This document shows positions 1-12,521 of a DNA stretch of 64,000 nt, in pieces. Position 1 is the first letter of the stretch, and every line of letters starts with the position of its first letter. Source of the stretch: Dendrophyllia cribrosa. Its lineage: Eukaryota > Cnidaria > Anthozoa > Scleractinia > Dendrophylliidae. The notes under the pieces are model-generated. The model had not been told where the DNA came from and made no database searches. It worked only from the letters and a program-made list of their open reading frames with translations. The stretch is taken from positions 2,425,001 through 2,489,000 of the forward strand of contig JAJLRJ010000009.1 in assembly GCA_024195265.1 (NCBI GenBank), given 5' to 3'. The position numbers were made by a program, and so were the translations under genes.

Positions 1-11
1 TTCGGCTCAAG

Positions 12-165
12 CAATAGCCTAATATCAAATTCAACTTTAAACAAAATACATCACTACGAGGCTTAGGGGAATGATCGTGGGGATTTATATGGTTTATTCC
101 CCAAAGCCTCGTAGTGATGTCTTTTGTTCAAAGTTGAATTTTAATATATCGAAATTGAGCTATTC
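12..165. mobile_element. Palindromic MITE, copy 1
   Basis: The two halves are imperfect inverted complements. They contain CACTACGAGGCTTAGGGG and, inverted, CCTCGTAGTGATG, with outer arms related to TTGAATTTTAATATATCG. A second copy of the same family lies at 35740-35901 and is a cleaner palindrome. There is no coding capacity. It is a non-autonomous foldback element of unknown superfamily. Confidence 0.7.
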
Positions 166-1907
166 CAAGCCTCAGCATCCCCCCTCCCCCGCCGGTATTT
201 TTCAATTTCAAATTCCCCCGACGGTGGGGATAGCCTGCGTTCCTTGCTCCCCGCGGAAAACGCGTGAAGCAAAGGAAATAGGAGACGTGTGCGCGCAGGT
301 CCACCGCGGTCAAACGTCCGAGCCGTTTTTCGTTTTATTTAGTGGGATTTTATTTAATATTAAATGGAAATATGGGCAAGGATGTATAAAAAAAACTAGT
401 CGACGTACTTACTATCTTTTAATTTTTCTCAAAATGATGAGCTTTTTCCCGTTGAAAACTGACCAAAACTCTTTGCGCCTGATCACAGTTCACAGTTTTT
501 AAACGCTTAGAACTTTTTTAGTAAACTTTCAAAACGTTTGGTAAATTGACGGTGTCTTGGCAATATAGTAAACTTTAAACAGTGAAAATGACAATCTTAA
601 CTTTTAAATACTTTGCTTAACTTTTGCAAATTTCCCTCGTTTGATCGCGGTTAAGCGCGCAGGCTACGGTGGGGACAGGCGATATGTGCAAACGCCACGG
701 CGGGTCTTTCAAAAGTGTGTAAATACCCCACCCAAAACGCCGGAAGACCAAAATTATATATTGTTGCAAACTGAAGCTAAAAATCTCAATTCCATCGAAT
801 ATCAGTCTCACACAAACAGATATTTTTTCTCACGTGCGATCATATTCTCCGCCGCCATTATTTTAAGGGGGCCAAAAACCTATGACAGAACCAACATCCT
901 TGCTTGCAAGGAGTATATGAATAATAAATAATAAAACTGATGTGATAGGTAGAGGTAAATAAGTTTTAAATTAACTTAATTATATAAGGTTAGATTTTAG
1001 GTTTACGATAATTAGTTATATTTAGATAAATAATTTTAACTTCGATAGTTTGTGCTTGTAAGGTTGTTTTTTTAAACGTTTTATCATTATTGTATGTTAA
1101 GTAGTCCACGGCTCACTGGAAGAGCATTTTTTAATGAAAGTGATCCCGTGTTTTTAAATAAAGATGATGATGATATACTAATTTGACTTCTGGAGAAGGT
1201 AAGAAAGAGTTGACTTTTTTAGCTTAATTTAAGGGAAAATCAGGGATCAAAATAGTTATTTTAAAACACGCCCTTGCGACCCAACTAAAAGATTCACCCT
1301 CAGTTTTCTGTTTGTGTTCCAAGCGAGAAGCGGACAGAAATTGGTCGCACAAGGAAGCTTACGACACACCAGTGCAATTAATCTACAGTGCACGCTTCGA
1401 AGAAATGAAAAGTTAATTATTCATAAAAGGGTTGGTTATTCTTAAAGGCGATCTTGGACGCTTACGATTAGTGTAGGTACTTACGGGATCTTTTAATTAC
1501 AAAATTTTACTGTGTAAACGATTTTTCGGAAGAATATATTCTGAATTTTCGCTAATTTCTTTTTTTAACAGCGGAGAGCATGGTGTTAAACTGAACTCGT
1601 CCTCAGGGCTTCCCCGCGTCCAAAATGGGGAAGCGAAGAAGATAATTTTGCACTAGTGGGGACTTCAATAGCCGTTAAATACAGGAATGGCTCCGAGCCG
1701 TTTGAAAGGAAACCGCTGACCTCATTAGCATCCATTTCTCTCTTTTTTTTGTTTGTGCCTGGATTAGAACGAAAGTAGGCTTTTATTATCAGATAAAATT
1801 AGGCCTAGGCAAAGCGATTATTAGATCTAAGCTAGATTCGCGATTAGGTTAGATTTAGGGATAGGGGTCACCTTTTATAATTAAATTTTTGTTGGGTTTG
1901 CCGGATC

Positions 1908-1974
1908 AACCCAGTGGTCTAGTGGTGAAGGAGGGATGTTAGCACGCAGGAGATTCCGGGTTCGATTCTTGGTG
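1908..1974 (+). repeat. tRNA-related SINE-like head
   Basis: The stretch contains an A-box-like segment (CAGTGGTCTAGTGGTGAA) and a B-box-like segment (GGGTTCGATTCTTGG) at roughly tRNA spacing. No full cloverleaf is visible. It is probably the promoter part of an old SINE, not a working tRNA gene. The remainder of 1-2340 shows no gene that I can support. Confidence 0.4.
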
Positions 1975-2342
1975 ATTTATTGGATTATTAGTGATTGATA
2001 AGAAAAAAATTCTATAATTGGTTAAAAATTTTTCTAAGTGTCGCTCGGAGCCATTCCTGCAATTAACGCCATGTGGGGACATCAGTGGGCGCCATCTTGG
2101 ACTGAAAAAACCCGGCACAAGAGCCTGGGAACAAGTTGAGAATGAACCCAAAAAAAACATGTACGGATGGAGGCTGTTTCTTTGAGGCAGTACGCACCTC
2201 TCGGAACGCCTAACAAGATTGGCTGAGAAACAATAGGACAAACAACAGAACAATGGACCCTAGCCCTGAAAACAATACATGTGCGTGATAACCAGGTCCA
2301 ATGAAATTAGAGGTTCTGAAGAGGTGCGTGGCTACTGGTTTC

Positions 2343-2348
2343 TTTATT
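2343..2348 (-). terminator. Possible polyadenylation signal of the CAT gene
   Basis: AATAAA on the minus strand, 184 nt after the stop codon of the amino acid transporter gene. Position and motif fit, but the cleavage site cannot be seen. Confidence 0.4.
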
Positions 2349-2531
2349 ACCAACTGATACAACCTAAGTTTTATTTACAAACTTAAATGCTAATAACAAG
2401 TATCTGTATTTCACTGTTAGCTCTGTTCTTTCTTCATACTCTTTTCCTTCGTGAACATTGTCTATGCAATGTATTCTTTCAGTTTTATGAACATTCCTGC
2501 TCCATGGTATTTTGTCATGGACCATAGCATT

Positions 2532-2623
2532 TCAATTTGTTTGACTTTCATCTGTGACTTCTGCTCTTTGCCTTTCGCCCGCCACACTGTGTCGTAAACC
2601 GTAGAACAAATAAATAGACATGC
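2532..2623 (-). CDS. CAT gene exon 4, last exon (residues 552-581)
   Basis: A TTTTTTTTAG acceptor precedes GCATG. The single G left from exon 3 plus GC restores glycine. The exon encodes GMSIYLFYGLRHS, the typical end of the last CAT membrane segment, then a 16-residue hydrophilic tail ending at TGA (2534-2532). This exon has no start codon of its own and was found by motif and phase. Confidence 0.85.
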
Positions 2624-5600
2624 CTAAAAAAAAGACAAATATTTAACTTGAGAGCAGTTCCTATTATAGCGAGAGCTAATATTTTCTATCCAAGACCCAA
2701 AGAAACAACAGGTGACAAGGAACCAAAATGCGATGATTTCTAGTAAAGTTAAATTTATTTCGGGCGCGAAAAGCGGGATCAAGCGCCGGCGAAATGGTTT
2801 CGTTTCGAGCCGCGGGTTGCTATACGACATTTTCACATTCTTACTGAATGATACAATAAATAGGAAAACTCTCAGTCTAGTCACGAAATGTGTGTAAAGC
2901 GCGGTAATTTCCGCGCCAAAAGTGAGAGATCGGAGGGAAATGCTTAGTTACTAAGCTGGATCTGTCATCTTCCTTGCAGTTAACTCTCTTTTAACTGACA
3001 CCTCTTAAGACAGACACCTAAAGTTGGTCCCTGGCACGCTTCAGTTACTCGTTTAGCTGTAACGAAACTCTCTATAAGATGGACACCTTTCTAAGACAGA
3101 CACCTAAAGTTGGTATCTACTGCACTTCAGTCACTCATTTTACTGTAACTTAACTCTCCATAAAATGGACTCTTAGACAGACACCTGACGTTGGTCCCTA
3201 CCACCCTTCAGTCACTCACACCGACCTATCAGTGAGGCCAATGAGATGGACACCTCTTTAAGACGGAATGTAACGAGTGACAGTCAATCACTGGTCATGA
3301 CGGTGTCCGTCTTAGAGAAAGTTGAGTGTGATCCAGTAATTAAAAAAGCTTGATTATCAGTGAAATTCTGTGAACCTTGAGGAAGATTACCCTACCCTAC
3401 TTTACCGCTACATAAGATAGGCACTGGGATTTACTATCTTTAGAGCACTCACCTATTACCATCCAAACAGCGAATCGTAACCAGGTCAAGTAAGAGAGTT
3501 TCAAGATCAGGAATATATTGATAAACACTGAGAGAAGTGGCAGCACAGGAACAAAGGGGACCATAAACGGTAAAGGCGTCTTATTCTGTGGCAGCCATAT
3601 GAGAAGAATTATGGAGCCGATAGGTAATGAGCCTATAAGAATCACAGCTACAATGGCCCACCATTTAACCAGCGATATATCACGCCAGGCCCAATCAATC
3701 ATCGCGCTGACACCTGCAAATCCAACGCAGCTTATAACTATGGCAACTAGCGCTAACAAAGCGGTTCTGTGCGATGGATGCCTGGCTTGATGTACTCCTA
3801 ACAGTGGAGAATCTTCTTTTGGGACTTCTTTGCTTTCGATATAGGTACTGAGGCTTGCTTCGGAGTTGTTGGGTTTGATGAGGCCGATAGTATCTGGCCG
3901 GTATCTTAGAACCAACACACACACGGCAACCATGGTGTAGGCTAAGAGTGTTCCAATAGACATCATCTCTACCAAATCCTGCAGATTGAAAATTAAGGCG
4001 AGAGTTGCAGAGAACACGCCTGATATCAGTGTAGCAATCATTGGAATTTCTGTCCTTGGATTAACCTTGGCGAGAAATCTAAAAAAAGAAAGAGTACTTT
4101 CAAAAACTGTTAGACAATCGAACCTCCTTAATAGACCTTAATACGGACACCAAACGTACAGACCAAAGTGTCCGTATGATAGAGTTGTCCGCTCACGGCC
4201 GTACGTTTCCTTGCTTGTGCCATGGCAATTAATATTGGGTAATTTTCAGCAACTCTTAATGCAGCGTCTGACCTGTAAGAAAGTTTACCCTGGCTGTCGT
4301 TTGTTTTTTCCGTACGCTTGAAAGCGCGAAAGAGAAAAGGCCTTAGCAGCCAGGGTAGCGAAAGTTAGATTTCTGCCACTCTCTCGAGTCCTTGAAAGCC
4401 ATCTTAGTTTAGCCGACAACGCTGCTGATAGCCGATCCTGCGAGTTTATGAAACTATTTCAGTTTGTTTCAGTTTGGTGTGTTTTTGTTATGAATGTCGT
4501 AAAACCGAAATCAGTCCCATCTGTCAAAAGAGCTAACTCGGAACTCGAGCAAAAAAACATCATACGCCGAAAACGCGCGTAAGCTAAAGCCTGGAGTGTG
4601 TCTCACCGTAGGGTTATATCTACAGCTTAAAATTTAGACCCATTAGCATTATAAGCAGAACCACAGGAAAGTACTGACTGTTCATAGCTTTATTTGAATG
4701 TTTACACTTTAGGATTTCATCCACAGACTCAAAAATTAGAACCACCTTGTACAGCACAATAAACAGTACCACAGGAAAGTACTGCTCAGTAGCTTTCATT
4801 TGAATGGTCACACTTTAAGATTTCAACCACAGACTCAAAAGTTAGAACCACCTTGTACAGCATAATAAACAGTACCACAGGAAAGTACTGCTCAGTAGCT
4901 TTTATTTGAATGGTTACACTTTAGGATTTCATCCATAGACTCAAAAGTTAGAACCACTTTGTACAGCACAATAAACAGTACCACAGGAAAGTACTGCTCA
5001 TTAGCTTTCATTTGAATGGTCATAGGCGTACGAGGGAGAGGGGCTGGGGGGGGGGGGGGGGGGGCTGCAGCCCTCCCCCCCCCCCCCCCCCCCCCCCAGT
5101 CGTAAAACATATAGTATTATTCGGGCAAAACTGGGCGACTATTCGGGCACCACAGACACAGTAAAATTACTGAATTATTTTGTGATTCAATGTCTTAATT
5201 TATTTTTTGTTATTTCGTAACTCACATTACTCACTTAACTTTCTAACCGAGCTCTGTATTACATCCATCATGTCATTCATGTGATAGCTCCATTAGATAC
5301 TCACCGCGTGAGCAGGCATAGAAAACGACAAATTTGCGTTGTGGTCCGCCAAGCCGGGTGGGAATGATGATGTAGACCACGCAGGGATTGAAACTAAGGG
5401 CGCGCTTCTTTTCTACGTTTTCTGCCCATTCCAAAAACAGAAAACCTCAAACTATTGCACCTATTTCTAAATATGGAAAGAAGTCGCTACTTTGACTATG
5501 TGTACCTGGAAAAATTTTCGTGTGTGAGAATGTTAACAACATAGTTTTGTTAGCGTATTCTGATTTCAGAATGACCAGAATATGTCCCAAAAAACGCGCC

Positions 5601-6131
5601 CTAAGTATAACATTTGGCGACCATCTTGCATGTGTGGTTGGTATCTGGTCGTGGTCGATTAAAATAGTATGTCTTCGTCGAAGTCTCTTAAAAGATCTTA
5701 TCGGTACCGTGTAAGGTGCGAAGAATGCGAGATGTAGAAGCTCCGGTATTCTCGGATCATTCACAGCGGTAGAAAAGTAAAATGTCAGCGAGTGCTAGAA
5801 TCATCATCATCATGACAAATAAACATGACGTCACGAGTTTATTCGGACAAATGAAGTTCAGCACCCCCGACAAAATTTTTCCCGTACGCCGATGTGAAGG
5901 GTTACACTTTAGGATTTCATCCACAGACTGACACTCAAAAGTTAGAACCACCTTTTACAGCACAATAAACAGTACCACAGGAAAGAACTGCTCAGTAGCT
6001 TTCATTTGAATGGTTACACTTTAGGATTTCATCCATAGACTCAAAAGTTAGAACCACCTTGTACAGCATAATAAACAGTACCACAGGAAAGTACTGCTTA
6101 GTACCTTTCATTTGAATGGTCACACTTTAGG

Positions 6132-6169
<38 letters not shown>

Positions 6170-8517
6170 TTATTGTAACTCCCTAAAAGGGTTTTTCAGT
6201 TACAAGGTGGATAAAATAAAATACAAAGAATAACAATTAATTAATAAATATAAGTTATGTATATTCCTAATTAATTAATCATCCACAGCCTCAAAAGTAA
6301 GAACCACCTTTTACGGCATAATAAACAGCACCACAGGAAAGTACTACTTAACTGGCTGAGCTTTCATATAAACAGTCACAGACTTACTGAAAGACTGATT
6401 TGACTATTTGACTCAGCTGAAGACGTAAATTCTTACTTGAATATGAGGCCGTCACTCGCCATGGAGTACAGCATTCTGGGTAATGGAACGAGCGCTCCAA
6501 GTAGAGATGACGTCAATCCACAAAGGGCTCCGATAGCGATCCCATATTTGGCCCAGGTGACCCCTCTCAAGGCGAACACCTTAGGCAATGTCCCTCCTGT
6601 AGGAAGGCTACTGGAGGGCCACATAAGAGTAAGGACAGTTGATACGCTAAAATATGCCATGAAGCAGATACCTGTTTTGGAAGTTGGTGAAAATGTGTTA
6701 GACCGTTTGATGATAATAATTTATAGCCTCGCCTGCGTGCAGGCTAGCTAATGATAATATTGAGTAACTTAACAAGTACAGTTAACTACTCTTTTGATTA
6801 CGGACACCTTCGGGACCTTTTGTAATAGAAAAAGTTCGCAATATATTTTGTTCTTTTGCTTATGCTGACTCTGTATGATGCTTTTACTTGGACTTCAATT
6901 CCTCTCTTGATAACGAGGTATGGGATGTCCGTAAAAGCGAGGTGTTCCTTATAACGAGGTGTTATTTATTATAGCGAGGTTAAGGTGCCCTAATATAATA
7001 ACTAGGTATCCCTAATAACAAGGTATCCCTAATAGCAAAGTACCTCGCTATTAACGATGTCCGTAATAGCGAGGTGTTCATTTATTATAGCGAGGTGTAT
7101 AAATAGCAACAAGGTACCTCGTTATTGGTAATGTCCCTTTTTATAAGGAGGTGTCCCCAAAAAAGGTGTCCCCTTTGGCAGGGTGTCTCTAATTGCGAGG
7201 TGTCCGCAAGCGAGCGTTTACTGCCCAAGTGATGAAAAACGTATTATAAGGACTGGGAAGCCGATCCATTGCATTTCACGTGTTAGCCATTTCTGAATTG
7301 TTTCAAATTACTCGAGGGATGAACTTCGCCATGTCTCAAGGGTAGTTTGAATAGTTTACATTCACTGTTCTGCAAGATTGAGTTAATTGTGCTTCATCTC
7401 AGGGTCTCCACTTGGCGGTTCACGTGATTAAACCACGGTTTTAATAAAGATAAAGTTTGAGAACAAAAGGTCAATGTTCAATTAAAGACTCTGGGCATGA
7501 ACCAACGGAGACTCGACGGAATTATTTTTATTATAGAAACACCCGGAAATTTCCATGTGAGCATGTAAAACCTGTCAGTGGATACATAGCCTGCGAGCGA
7601 ACTCTCTTGCGAAAAATAATTTCACGGTCTACTCAAGCTGACATCCATTCAGGTCCATTCAATATTCAGATCGAATGTGACATCACGCTATATGAAACTC
7701 TAAAAACATGGATATCACACTTACCGAGAGACAAAACGATGGAGATAGGTATTCCTTTGCTGGGGTTCCTTGCTTCCTCTCCGGTGGTTGCGATCACGTC
7801 AAAGCCAATAAACGCATAAAAGCAAGTGGCTGCCCCTTTCATAACCCCAGATACTCCATACGGCATAAAACCATTAGACCAGTTCTTAGGCTCGGCATAA
7901 AATGCACCTACACACACTATGAATATTATCACGAATAAATTAATGCCCGTGAACAGTGTATTAAACCACGAAGTTTTCTTTATACCGACGATCAATACCA
8001 TGGTTAATATGAGAATTACAAGCACGGATAATAAATCGGGGTATTCTGCGATACCTGTTACGTGTATCTCTCCGATTGTCGACATGGTAAAGTTCTTAAT
8101 TGCGTCATCGAACAAAGAATCAAAATATGAGCTCCAAGCTCTGGCGACTGAGGATGTCCCGATGACATATTCCAAAAGTAAGTTCCAGCCGATTACAAAG
8201 GCGCACAGTTCACCGATTGTGACATAACTGTACACATAAGCCGAACCGGCTTTAGGGACGCGGGCACCGAACTCGCCATAGCATATTCCAGAAAGAATGG
8301 AGGCGATAGCAGCGACAAAAAATGAAATAACGATACTTGGACCGGTGTCTTTCCGCGCGACGTCTCCTGCCAAGACATATATCCCGGCCCCTAAGGTGCT
8401 GCCAATACCGAGAGCTGTTAAGTCAAATATGGATAAACAACGGTTTAGTTGAGTTGAAGTTAATGTGCTTGGATCAACGACCTTCTTGCGAGTAAAACCT
8501 TTGATAATGGGTCCCAT
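2532..8517 (-). CDS. Cationic amino acid transporter, SLC7A1-4 (CAT) type, 4 exons
   Basis: Complete gene of 581 aa. Coding exons in transcript order are 7725-8517, 6437-6671, 3453-4078 and 2532-2623. All introns are GT-AG and the phases are 1, 2 and 1. CAT proteins are plasma-membrane carriers with about 14 membrane segments that exchange arginine, lysine and ornithine; they belong to the APC superfamily. Visible evidence: GIGSTLGAGIYVLAG in the first membrane segment (the broken-helix substrate site of APC carriers), ATCFYAFIGFDVIATTGEEARNP in two overlapping halves around the sixth segment (ATCFYAFIGFDVIATTG, TGEEARNPSKGIP), DGLIFKFLAKVNPRTEIP across the exon 2/3 joint, and IYLFYGLRHS in the last segment. 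Vertebrate CAT1-3 are about 620-660 aa, so this copy is slightly short, mainly in its tail. The start is the first ATG before the family's usual N-terminus. Which CAT subtype it is cannot be decided by eye. Both long introns hold repeats. Confidence 0.93.
2977..3329. mobile_element. Decayed pogo/Tigger-like element in CAT intron 3
   Basis: The left end has GTTAACTCTCTTTTAACTGA followed by repeated ACACCT-rich units. The right end has GACGGTGTCCGTCTTAGAG and a GTTGA run, inverted relative to the left. The same terminal text bounds the cleaner element at 54331-54792. Internal units of AAGACAGACACCTAAAGTTG are partly tandem. There is no transposase. Confidence 0.5.
3453..4078 (-). CDS. CAT gene exon 3 (residues 343-551)
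   Basis: The acceptor is at 4080-4079 and the donor GTGAGT at 3452. It encodes LMSIGTLLAY-like text (MMSIGTLLAYTMVAVCVLVL) and LRYRPD, a hydrophilic cytoplasmic loop, then segments up to FAVWMVIG. The loop is the most variable part of CAT proteins and determines substrate affinity in vertebrate isoforms. Confidence 0.92.
4645..5030 (+). repeat. 106-bp tandem repeat, array 1 (CAT intron)
   Basis: About four units. ACCACAGGAAAGTACTG recurs near 4660, 4768, 4874 and 4980, giving a period close to 106 bp. Each unit also holds CACTTTAGGATTTCATCC and TTAGAACCACCTTGTACAG. The same unit occurs at 5888-6345 and 19610-20005. Confidence 0.85.
5045..5097. repeat. Poly-G / poly-C hairpin
   Basis: A run of 20 G, then CTGCAGCCCT, then a run of more than 20 C. 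The two runs can pair as a hairpin, and each strand can form quadruplex-type structures. Run lengths in an assembly are uncertain at such a place. Confidence 0.8.
5888..6345 (+). repeat. 106-bp tandem repeat, array 2, split by a microsatellite
   Basis: Two further units plus a partial one, with the same diagnostic strings as array 1. The array is interrupted near 6136-6168 by a run of CATA tetranucleotides and about 120 bp of unrelated AT-rich DNA. Confidence 0.75.
6437..6671 (-). CDS. CAT gene exon 2 (residues 265-342)
   Basis: The acceptor CAG is at 6674-6672 and the donor GTAAGA at 6436. The spliced sequence continues IPISIVLSLG with ICFMAYFSVSTVLTLMWP, which matches the family order. It carries two membrane segments and the conserved LVPLPRMLYSMASDGLIF. 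It ends in phase 2. Confidence 0.92.
6912..7215 (+). repeat. Short degenerate tandem repeat (TAGCGAGGTGTCC type)
   Basis: Irregular copies of a ~20-nt unit such as ATAACGAGGTGT, ATAGCGAGGT and AAGCGAGGTGTCC lie in CAT intron 1. The wording resembles the ends of pogo-like elements, from which it may have expanded. Confidence 0.5.
7725..8517 (-). CDS. CAT gene exon 1 (residues 1-264)
   Basis: Runs from the ATG at 8517-8515 to a GTAAGT donor at 7724. It encodes a short cytoplasmic N-terminus (MGPIIKGFTRKKVVDPSTL) and membrane segments 1 to about 7, including the APC substrate motif GIGSTLGAGIYVLAG near residues 37-51. It ends after one base of a Gly codon (phase 1). Confidence 0.93.
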
Positions 8518-9689
8518 TAGGCCGGTATGAAGCCTGCTTAGTTGCTTAGTAAAGCAATCGTAAACGTCTGTCTGTCTTTCACGTGATGCTCACAAGTCGT
8601 GCGCGAGATTAAAAAGAGCTGCATGTCACGCAAGGACACGCTATATGAGTTAGTTAATTTTGTTATATTAAGGCGGGGTTTTAAGTGAATTTTAATGAAA
8701 TTTTAAGAGGTTAAAAGAAGGGATAGAAGAAAGAAAATGATTTTTGGAACACCAACAGACAGTTGATACCCACACAAGAGCACCCCAGGTTGCTAGCGGA
8801 CTAACTTGGTGTCCGTCTATTAATTATTAACTACAAATTCTAATTTAAAACTTCACTAAATCTTCAATATTTCTTATTTCTCTAAATTTCACAAATCCTT
8901 TGAGAAAAACTATTTCCTCCCAAAAACACCCAAAAATCACCCAAAAATTTACAAAACATCCCACAACATAGATTCACGAGATGAATGAAGGGCTTTTGGA
9001 TTGCTTGAAACGTGAACGATATATTTCCATTTATTTGAAAAGAACAGAAGTGTGATCAAAAATTCATCTTATTGTAACTGAGCATTGTTCAAAATGGCGT
9101 GACTTAGTTTAATAATTTTAAACAAAAAAAAAACTTCTCAAAATATAGTAATGGATGATCGAACTGTATAAAACCGATTACATCAAGCTACATCTTTGTT
9201 CTTATAGAGCCGACAGAAGTCAATTTACGTAACTTGTTTGAAGTGTGATTAAAATTATCGTTAGGTGGAATGGCTGCTCGCGGTTTAATATCAGACTAGC
9301 CACAAGTCGACTTCGCGAGTTTCAAAGTAAAGCGAGCAAAAGACGATAGACTTTATTGAAAGTCTAGCGGTTTATTCCACATAAAACCACATTATCTGCA
9401 TTATTTCTGTTTCAAGCTAATTTCAGGATAATAATCAGGTACACAATACCGCATCTTGTTATCATGGCATCTGTGATTTTGTCTCAACTTTTCATTATTT
9501 AAATAAGCGTGAAATTTAACCACATAAATACTCGTTTTTAGCACACAGTCCACGACTATTTAGTTAAAAACATACCACCTTTATCGTAAGTTCTGATAAG
9601 CTAATAATGAAATCGAAGGTCATGTGAAGAATAACGTTGACGCAAAAAAGGGCATGGCATGGCATTGGCCGTCCACGGAAGAGACCAGA

Positions 9690-10010
9690 TTCCTTAGCTA
9701 TCAGAAGGAGGTCGGACACCTTATTGAGACTTATATAACGGAGTAACTGGTTAGCTTTCAGTTGAGGTTGGGGTTAGCAGTTTATATAGTTAAATTTAGG
9801 CCTAAACAACCCGAGAAGCTAGGTGGTACTGTGGTACGGTAGGCTATGTAAGTCTAAACCTAGCTAAGTTCACAGATTCAATCCTGAGTAGGAAATTTAG
9901 ATTTTCTTTTTTACACTTAAAAATTTATTGGAAATAAAATTTTAAGTGTCGACATTACGTTATATAATTCTCAATAAATGTCCGACCTTCTTCTGAGCTA
10001 TAGAAGGTAG
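9690..10010. mobile_element. Inverted-repeat element (GGTGTCCGAC type)
   Basis: The left end reads CAGAAGGAGGTCGGACACCT with TTATTGAGAC. The right end carries its inverse (GTCTCAATAA and GTCCGAC forms). A single diverged end of the same family sits at 58560-58620 (TGTCGACATTACGTTATG). It is non-coding and the superfamily is unknown. Confidence 0.5.
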
Positions 10011-10888
10011 ACTCTACCGCCGTTCCACAAGAGCAATCTCGTCCCCAGGGATCTCTTCTTCCCGTCCCCTGGAGCACCTGGGGGCAGGAAGAAGAGAGAC
10101 CGAGGTTGGCACAAGATAGAGGGGGGCATTGGGGCCTATAAGAAACCAGAAAACCGCTCAAAATTTCCGTGAAAACCGAAAAACCGCAATAAAAATTGAT
10201 CAAAACCGAAAAACATAATGAGCAAAATGGCAATTTCACAAACTTTAAACCCATGACCCTTGATACCAAAGCGAAATATAACTGCAGTCGAACCTGTATA
10301 TAACGGCCCTCGGCCTCTGTAAGCGATTTCTATAAGCTCATCTTTCTTCTTTTATTTTAAAGCTATTGCAATAGAATTAGGCAAAACTTCTATTGCCTTT
10401 TAAAAATTTTACCTACGTTGTATCGGTCTTTGCTTTTATATTATTATTTTTACTTGTTAAACCGATCAGATCACTAGTTTGATCCAACATACACCAGCAG
10501 AATTGTCGTCCACGGTTACTTGCTTGAACTTAAGGAACTAAAGGTATTCTCATTCTATTGTTTTCAACCTCTGAAACAATGGCTACACTTACAAGTGTAA
10601 AAGTTTTATTGAATTGACCCCTGTATTGATTTCCGGAAGGTGGTGTCGTTATGCAAATCATGTATTAGATTAAGGAAAATGTTGTTTGAAATGATTGTAA
10701 TACAGGTTGGGCAGACAGTCATTTTTAGTTATTTTCTACAGGTGGACAGATCAGTATTTTTGAAGGGCGAAAGATGGATCAGGAGGCTCCGGGGCATTTT
10801 CAATCGTAAAATATTGAAGGTTTAGACTTAACTTTCATTTTAAAGCACAAAATAGTATCTTTCAGCTGCCCGAAAACACTATATTTAA

Positions 10889-11000
10889 CAATTAGATTAG
10901 GAGCTCGAGATTTCTATCGCGCAATAGTCGATGTGAGCGAAGCCCTCATCAACTATCACGCGATAGAAATCAAGAACGAATCTGAATCTAATTGTTTTAG
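10889..11000. repeat. Foldback with TTCTATCGCG arms
   Basis: Inner arms GATTTCTATCGCGC and GCGATAGAAATC, and outer arms AACAATTAGATT and AATCTAATTGTT, pair around a loop containing GTGAGCGAAGCCCTCATC. It looks like a small foldback element. Confidence 0.55.
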
Positions 11001-11786
11001 TATAAATCTACTAGACGTACAAAACTTAACAACAAATACTCTTCTTAGACACTTCGAAAACGCGAAGCGGCCGCCATTAGGCTACTCAATTTTTTACAAC
11101 AGAAAAGATGGCGAGTAGCGTAGCCAATAAGAGAACAGCATTCGCGATAGAACGCTAGTAGGTTTTTGAATCATGATTTTAACCCCATCAAACTTTTTTA
11201 AAAGGGAAACTAGAAATGTGAAAGCCTGACATCTTGGTTTGAAAATGAGAAAAGGGTTCAAGAAGCGGTCCTTAACCCCCCCCCCCCCCCCCCCCCTTTC
11301 CCTCTCCCACCAAACAGTTTAAAAGGTAACCCCACCCAATCTCCCTCCCCCCCCCCCGCCCCGATCTTCAGGCCAGAGTTGAGATGATCTCACTCATGTT
11401 TTCACGTATACTTCACCAAAAAAAATTATGGAAAGTAACTATTAAACCTAACCTATGTTTAACTTTGTTTTATTATCTTTAGCTGTAGGATAACGACAGA
11501 AAAATGTTTATTTAATTTAAAACAACAACAACAAATCAAAAGGCGCCTTTTTCACAAATATAACCATGTCCATTACTTTTTGTCTAGCTCCTCAAGAATC
11601 CAAGTTTAGATTGTTTGATAAAACAAATCAATGTCAGTACTATAAACTTTCAATACCTATATTATTATAACTTACAGTGCTTAACAAGGCAGGATTACTT
11701 TACTGTAGAAAATATTGGCAACATTTGTTAATTTCTGATGGGGAGAGAAGAATAACTTACTGTGACTGCCATGATGTTAATAAATA

Positions 11787-12521
11787 CAGTCAAACCTCTT
11801 ATTAAGTGGTCACCCTTGGGGAAGGACCAACTGACTGCTTTATAGAGGTTGACCACGTAATAGATGTGTTCTAAAATTTAGCACGTAATATGGCAAAAAT
11901 TGAACTAGAATGGAAAATCGCTCACATGATGTATATTTTATCGCTGACAGAAACAGTCATACAAAATGTGATAAATTGAAATTGTATGCCTGGCTATCGG
12001 ATTTTATAACGTTATTCGTAAGGCAAATCTTTGTTGTAAACCACATCATCAAAAACACTCAACATGGGACAAATTAAAATAGTTATGGTTGTCTGTAATT
12101 TGGGGCCACATAGTTTAATTTCGTGAAGCAAGCTATTCACTTTGTTTAGTGCAAATGAGAGTTCTTCCTGACCATTAAACTAGGTGACCATTTAATAGAG
12201 CGTTTTCACTTCACGTCATAGCCGCCATATTGGTGTTCCCATACAAAAGAATTTTAATTAACTTCTTTTGTTAGGAACACCAACATGGCTGCCATGGCCT
12301 TTGTCATTTGAGTCCCACGGACTGAAGGTCACGTGAGTGAAAACGCTCTATAGAGGTGAAATACAATGAAATTTGCAAATTCGGAAATCTAAACGGTGAC
12401 CGAGTTCGCAAAAAGGTCAAATTAACAGTAAATATGGGGAGCGATTTCAGGGGACTTGCTAAGTGACTGTTTAATAGAGGGTGACCGCTTAATGGAGGGC
12501 TGCTTAATAGAGGTTTGGCTG
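11787..12521. mobile_element. TA-flanked element with CAGTCAAACCTC ends
   Basis: The left end is CAGTCAAACCTCTTATTAAG after TA. The right end carries the inverse, GCTTAATAGAGGTTTGGCTG. Ends of this kind are typical of pogo/Tigger elements (Tc1/mariner superfamily). It has no transposase frame, and another MITE (12198-12348) is nested inside it. Confidence 0.6.
12198..12348. mobile_element. TA-flanked MITE with a CGGCCAT core, copy 1
   Basis: Starts GAGCGTTTTCACTTCACGTC and ends GTGAGTGAAAACGCTC between TA dinucleotides. The inner halves hold complementary CACCAACATGGC and GCCATATTGGTG. Related copies are at 29820-29960 and 58970-59121. Confidence 0.75.
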